Source: CADEEV01 sp032127875 (GTDB lineage Bacteria > Acidobacteriota > Vicinamibacteria > Fen-336). From it: a stretch of 35,526 bases of DNA. Below, piece after piece: positions 32,049-35,526 of the stretch. The first letter of the stretch is position 1. Each line of letters opens with the position of its first letter. A program made the position numbers and the translations under genes. The notes below the pieces were generated by a model that ran no database searches, was not told where the DNA came from, and worked only from the letters and a program-made list of their open reading frames with translations. The stretch is from positions 1 through 35,526 of the forward strand of contig JAQBHI010000056.1 in NCBI GenBank assembly GCA_032127875.1, read 5' to 3'.

Positions 32049-33502
32049 TACCAACCGATCGGCGTTTCGTTCAAGTTGATGTGCACCTGCTTGACCTGCA
32101 TGTACTCCTCGGCGCCCCAGGGGCCGAGCTCGCGCCCGACGCCGCTCATCTTGTAACCACCCCACGGCGCCTCGACGTAGGTGGGCTGCATGTGGTTCAC
32201 CCAGACGATGCCTGCCTGGATTCGCTTGACCATGCGCAGGCACTTGAAGATGTCGCGGCTCCACACCGCGGCGGCCAGGCCAAAGGGCGTGTCGTTCGCG
32301 ATCTCGAGCGCCTCGGCCTCGTTGTCGAAGGGGATCACGGACATCACGGGGCCGAAGATCTCCTCGCGCGCGATCTGAGCCGAGTTCGCGACATCGTAGA
32401 AGATCGTGGGCTGCACGAAGTAGCCCTTCTGCAGCGCCGCATCGCTGGGGCGCCCGCCGCCGACGCCGAGCTTGGCTTCCTTCTTGCCGATCTCCTGGTA
32501 CTTGAGAACGCGCTCCAGCTGCTCCTTGGAGACGACCGGCCCCATCTTGGTCGCCCGGTCCATGCCGTCGCCGAGCTTGATGGACTTCGCCTTCTCGACC
32601 ATCGCGTCGACCATCTTCTTGTAGATGGGCCGCTCGACGAGCACGCGGCTGCCCGCGGAACAGACCTCGCCCTGGTTGATGAACACGCCGAACAGCGCGC
32701 CGTCCACGGCCGCCTCGAAATCGGCGTCGGCGAAGAAGATGTTGGGGGACTTGCCGCCCAGCTCGAGGCTGACCTTCTTCAGGGTCTCGGCCGAATTGCG
32801 CATGATGATCTTGCCGACCTCCACGCTGCCGGTGAAGGCAATCTTGTCCACATCGCGGTGGGCGACGATCGCGGCGCCGGTCTCGCCGAAGCCGGTCACG
32901 ACGTTGACGACGCCCTTGGGCAGGCCAGCTTCCTCGAAGAAGCGCGCGAACTCGAGCAGCGTCAAGGGCGTCTGCTCGGCGGGCTTGATCACCATCGAAC
33001 AACCCGCGCACAGCGCAGGCGCCAGCTTCCAGGCCGCCATCAGCAGCGGGTAGTTCCACGGGATGATCTGGCCAGCCACGCCCAGCGGCTCGCGCAGCGC
33101 CATCGAGATCGCGTTGTCGGGGACGTTCAGCACCTCGCCGTGCAGCTTGGTCGCCAGCCCGCCGTAGTACTCGAAGCAGGTCGCGACGTCGGTGAGGTCG
33201 TACTCCGATTCGACGATCGGCTTGCCCGAGTTGCGCGTCTCGATCTCGGCGAGGCGGGGAAGCTCCTTCCTCATCCTCTCGGCGAGACGCAGCAGGATGC
33301 GGCCCCGCTCCTGGCCGGTCACGTCCCGCCAGCCCTCGTCGAAGGCGCGCCGGGCGGCTCTGACGGCCCGATCCACGTCGGCGGCGCCGGCCTCAGGACA
33401 CTTGGCCATCACTTCGCCGGTCGCGGGGTTGACGACGTCGAAGCTCTTGCCGGAACTCGCCCCCACCCACTCGCCGTCGATCAGCATCTGGTAGGACTTC
33501 AT
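32045..33502 (-). CDS. NAD(P)-dependent aldehyde dehydrogenase
   Basis: A 485-residue enzyme of the classical ALDH family, close to betaine/gamma-aminobutyraldehyde types. Marks are IIPWNYPLLMAAWKLAPALC with KPAEQTPLT next, the FTGSVEVGK cofactor segment, catalytic Glu in LELGGKSPNIFF, catalytic Cys in NQGEVCSAGSRV, and EEIFGPVMSVIPF near the end. The enzyme oxidises an aldehyde to a carboxylate; omega-aminoaldehydes are a plausible but unproven substrate. GAGGAGG lies 6 nt before the ATG at 33502. Its gene follows the pxpBC fusion by 23 bp, so both are probably on one transcript, and the PilZ gene starts in its stop codon. Confidence 0.93.
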   Translation of the reverse strand: MKSYQMLIDGEWVGASSGKSFDVVNPATGEVMAKCPEAGAADVDRAVRAARRAFDEGWRDVTGQERGRILLRLAERMRKELPRLAEIETRNSGKPIVESEYDLTDVATCFEYYGGLATKLHGEVLNVPDNAISMALREPLGVAGQIIPWNYPLLMAAWKLAPALCAGCSMVIKPAEQTPLTLLEFARFFEEAGLPKGVVNVVTGFGETGAAIVAHRDVDKIAFTGSVEVGKIIMRNSAETLKKVSLELGGKSPNIFFADADFEAAVDGALFGVFINQGEVCSAGSRVLVERPIYKKMVDAMVEKAKSIKLGDGMDRATKMGPVVSKEQLERVLKYQEIGKKEAKLGVGGGRPSDAALQKGYFVQPTIFYDVANSAQIAREEIFGPVMSVIPFDNEAEALEIANDTPFGLAAAVWSRDIFKCLRMVKRIQAGIVWVNHMQPTYVEAPWGGYKMSGVGRELGPWGAEEYMQVKQVHINLNETPIGWY

Positions 33503-33525
33503 CAGACTCCTCCTCAGGGAAAGCG

Positions 33526-35136
33526 TCAGATCTTACCTCGATGCGAATCCTTCCCGGGAGCGGCGATCTCGAAGCGCAGCCGGCCCTCTCCCGGGAAGAG
33601 CTGCGCCAGGCAGGGCAGGTCCGCAGAGACGACGCTGGCGAGCTTCGGATAACCGCCCGTCGTGGGCGCGTCGGCAAGCATCAGGATCGGGCGCCCGTCC
33701 GGCGGGATCTGGATGCAGCCGGGGAGCATCCCATCGGAAACGATCTCGGCAGGCCCTCGGTGCGACAGCGTCTCGCCCTCGAGGCGCAAGCCCGCGCGGT
33801 CGGACGCGGCCCCGACCCTCCACTCCTCGCTCAGGAATCGCTCGAGGGTGGCGGCGTCGAAGTCGTCGGCCTGCGGCCCCAGGATCACGCGGGCGCACAC
33901 TCTCGCGGCCGGCGTCGCGCCAAGCTGTTCCGCGGCCCCGAAGCCGGCGGGCGCTGGCCCGACGGCCAGCAGGTCGCCCGCGCGTAGGGCCCGCCCGTCC
34001 ACGCCCCCGAAGCCGCCCGCCAGATCCGTGGCTCGCGAGCCGAGGACGCTCGCGACCTCGAGTCCCCCGGCAAACGCGATGTAGGCGCGACAGCCGCTGC
34101 GGCGGCCTCCAAACGCGAGGATGTTGCCGGCGCGCGCCAGCACGTGCGCCCCGGCTGGAACGGGCCACGGGCCCCGATCGTCGCGCTCGAGCACCGCCCC
34201 GAGATCGGCGCCCGCGATCGCGAATGCGATACTGGCGCGAAAGCGCAGACGCGGCCCCGCGACCGTGCACTCGAGGCCGGCGGCGTTCTCCGAATTGCCG
34301 AGGACGCGGTTCGCCGTGGCCAGGGCTGGCCAGTCGAGAGCACCCGCTGCGCTCACGCCCTGGCGTCGGTGGCCGCGCCGTCCCCGGTCCTGGACCGTCG
34401 TCAGCAGGCCAGGCTTCTCGACGTCGATCACGCCTCCGGCGCCGGCGCTCGAGGGGCGTCTGGTCGCCTGCGTGGGGAGGGGCGCTTCGACCGGCTCGAA
34501 GCGCACGCGGTCGCCCGGCCGAATCAGCGCAGGCTCGGCGCGGAACGGATCGAACAGCGGCGCTGCGGTCCGGCCGATCAGGTTCCAGCCTCCGGCCGTG
34601 GCGGCGGGGTAGACGCCCGTCTGGCGTCCGGCGATCGCGACCGAACCCGCGCTCACGCGCATGCGCGGCGTCGCACGGCGCGGGATTTCGAGCTCAGCCG
34701 GCAGCAGCCCCAAGTACGCGAAGCCAGGAACGAAGCCCAGCATCATCGCGGTGTACTCGGTTCCGGCATGCCGAGCCACGACGTCGCCCGGCGCTAGGCC
34801 ACAGCTGCGCGCGACCGACTCGAGATCGGGGCCGTGCTCCGCACCGTAGAGCGTCGGCAGGCGGTGAAGGACGCCTGCCGAGAGCTTGCCGCCGCTTGTC
34901 GGCAGTAGCGAGAGCAGCCAGGCTGAGACCTCGTCGAAGCTCGTGAGACTCGCATCGAAGACCACCAGCAGCGAGCGATACGTCGGCACGGATTCGATGA
35001 AGCCGGGGAACGGGCGCTCCAAGAGCCCCCGGTCGAGTGCCCGCACCCTGGCGCCGAGCTCGAGGTCGAGGCGATCGCCGAGCTCGAGCGTGGCGCCTCC
35101 GTCGCCGACCGGCAGCACGCGCGGAAAGTGGCTCAA
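33526..35136 (-). CDS. pxpBC: 5-oxoprolinase subunits B and C fused (PxpB-PxpC)
   Basis: A 536-residue fusion. Residues about 1-215 are PxpB (KipI/allophanate hydrolase subunit 1): VPTYRSLLVVFD, the LGFVPGFAYLGLLP segment and the GRQTGVYPAATAGGWNLIGRT end. After a short linker, residues about 235-536 are PxpC (KipA/subunit 2): VEKPGLLTTVQDRGRRGHRR, GALDWPALATANRVLGN, AYIAFAGGLEV, ILGPQADDF and SHRGPAEIVSDGMLPGCIQI with the PILMLADAPTTGGYPKL end. With PxpA these subunits hydrolyse 5-oxoproline to glutamate at ATP cost. The start is TTG at 35136 overlapping the pxpA stop (TTGA). Fusions of B and C are known in this family. Confidence 0.9.
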   Translation of the reverse strand: MSHFPRVLPVGDGGATLELGDRLDLELGARVRALDRGLLERPFPGFIESVPTYRSLLVVFDASLTSFDEVSAWLLSLLPTSGGKLSAGVLHRLPTLYGAEHGPDLESVARSCGLAPGDVVARHAGTEYTAMMLGFVPGFAYLGLLPAELEIPRRATPRMRVSAGSVAIAGRQTGVYPAATAGGWNLIGRTAAPLFDPFRAEPALIRPGDRVRFEPVEAPLPTQATRRPSSAGAGGVIDVEKPGLLTTVQDRGRRGHRRQGVSAAGALDWPALATANRVLGNSENAAGLECTVAGPRLRFRASIAFAIAGADLGAVLERDDRGPWPVPAGAHVLARAGNILAFGGRRSGCRAYIAFAGGLEVASVLGSRATDLAGGFGGVDGRALRAGDLLAVGPAPAGFGAAEQLGATPAARVCARVILGPQADDFDAATLERFLSEEWRVGAASDRAGLRLEGETLSHRGPAEIVSDGMLPGCIQIPPDGRPILMLADAPTTGGYPKLASVVSADLPCLAQLFPGEGRLRFEIAAPGKDSHRGKI

Positions 35137-35526
35137 CGTGACAGCGGCGCGATGCCGATGCCCGCAGCCGTGAGGCTCGCGTGGACCTGGCGCGCATTCT
35201 CGGCGGCGCCAGGCGTGTCGCCGTGGAGGCACAGTGTGTCGGCGCGCAGCAGCACGCGCGTTCCGTCGGCTGCGATCGCAAAGCCTTCGTGCGTGATCGA
35301 AAGCGCCTGTGCTGCGACCGCCAGGGAATCCGTGAGCAGCGCCCCCTCGAGCTTACGCGATCGCAGCGAACCATCGGCCTCGTAGCGGCGATCGGCGAAA
35401 GCTTCGGCGGCGAAGCGCAGGCCCTCGGCTTCGGCGGCGTGTCGCATCACGGTCGAGGAGCTGAGCCCCACGAGCACCAGCTCGGGGCTGGCGCGAGCGA
35501 CCGCGCGGGCCACGGCGTGGGCCAGC
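35133..35526 (-). CDS. pxpA: 5-oxoprolinase subunit A, LamB/YcsF family (5' end outside the window)
   Basis: The last 130 residues of a LamB/YcsF protein; the gene continues past the right edge. Marks are EAFADRRYEADGSLRSRK, a family hallmark, LCLHGDTPGAAENAR, and the final helix HASLTAAGIGI. PxpA works with PxpB and PxpC to open the 5-oxoproline ring. Its TGA overlaps the TTG of the pxpBC fusion, which confirms the pairing. No more can be said on the N-terminus or the promoter. Confidence 0.9.
   Translation of the reverse strand, partial: LAHAVARAVARASPELVLVGLSSSTVMRHAAEAEGLRFAAEAFADRRYEADGSLRSRKLEGALLTDSLAVAAQALSITHEGFAIAADGTRVLLRADTLCLHGDTPGAAENARQVHASLTAAGIGIAPLSR

Overview
The window reads as chromosomal DNA of a high-GC (about two thirds G+C by eye), Gram-negative, environmental bacterium. 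Gram-negative character follows from a TonB-dependent outer-membrane receptor, an OmpA-type peptidoglycan-binding domain, lipoproteins and periplasmic enzymes with signal peptides. A Ser/Thr kinase with a C-terminal TPR array, clusters of exported amidohydrolases and the gene style recall Acidobacteriota, Myxococcota and related uncultured lineages. That placement is inference. No rRNA, tRNA, CRISPR array, insertion sequence or phage gene was seen. Genes are tightly packed, with many 4-nt ATGA/GTGA/TTGA start-stop overlaps.

Layout. 1-2189: a partial small protein, ilvD (branched-chain amino acid synthesis) and a divergent small protein, the last two reading away from each other. 2221-7078 (+): a promoter candidate, a membrane Ser/Thr kinase with a FlgO/TolB-like domain and TPRs, a small cupredoxin-like protein, and a first exported YtcJ-type amidohydrolase. 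7089-8628 (+): a leader region with a possible 20-codon ORF and hairpins, then a class III aminotransferase. 8807-10935 (+): a zincin-type metallopeptidase translationally coupled to a D-Ala-D-Ala-ligase-like ATP-grasp enzyme. 11008-18394: a saccharopine-dehydrogenase-like enzyme (-) whose start codon overlaps that of a divergent (+) run: GabT-like aminotransferase, amidohydrolase, SDR, YjdF-like membrane protein, and a closely related third amidohydrolase.

18373-23571 (-) is the most unusual part. A strong sigma70-like promoter drives a coiled-coil protein, a substrate-binding protein fused to a C-terminal OmpA domain, an ABC permease, an ABC ATPase, a membrane/coiled-coil protein and a small putative lipoprotein with a probable CTG start. 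Divergent to it (+) lies a 276-aa protein, also apparently starting at CTG, that carries the ligand spacing of heme-oxygenase-like diiron enzymes. It is followed by an 874-aa TonB-dependent receptor and a hairpin terminator.

27432-35526 (-) looks like one or two long co-directional units: pxpA (partial), a pxpB-pxpC fusion, aldehyde dehydrogenase, a PilZ protein, a VanX-type D-Ala-D-Ala dipeptidase, a remnant of a GGDEF gene, then lemA, two TPM-domain proteins and a sarcosine-oxidase-like flavoenzyme. Recurrent themes are breakdown of amino acids, amines and peptides (aminotransferases, aldehyde dehydrogenase, amine oxidase, 5-oxoprolinase, amidohydrolases) and cell-envelope functions.
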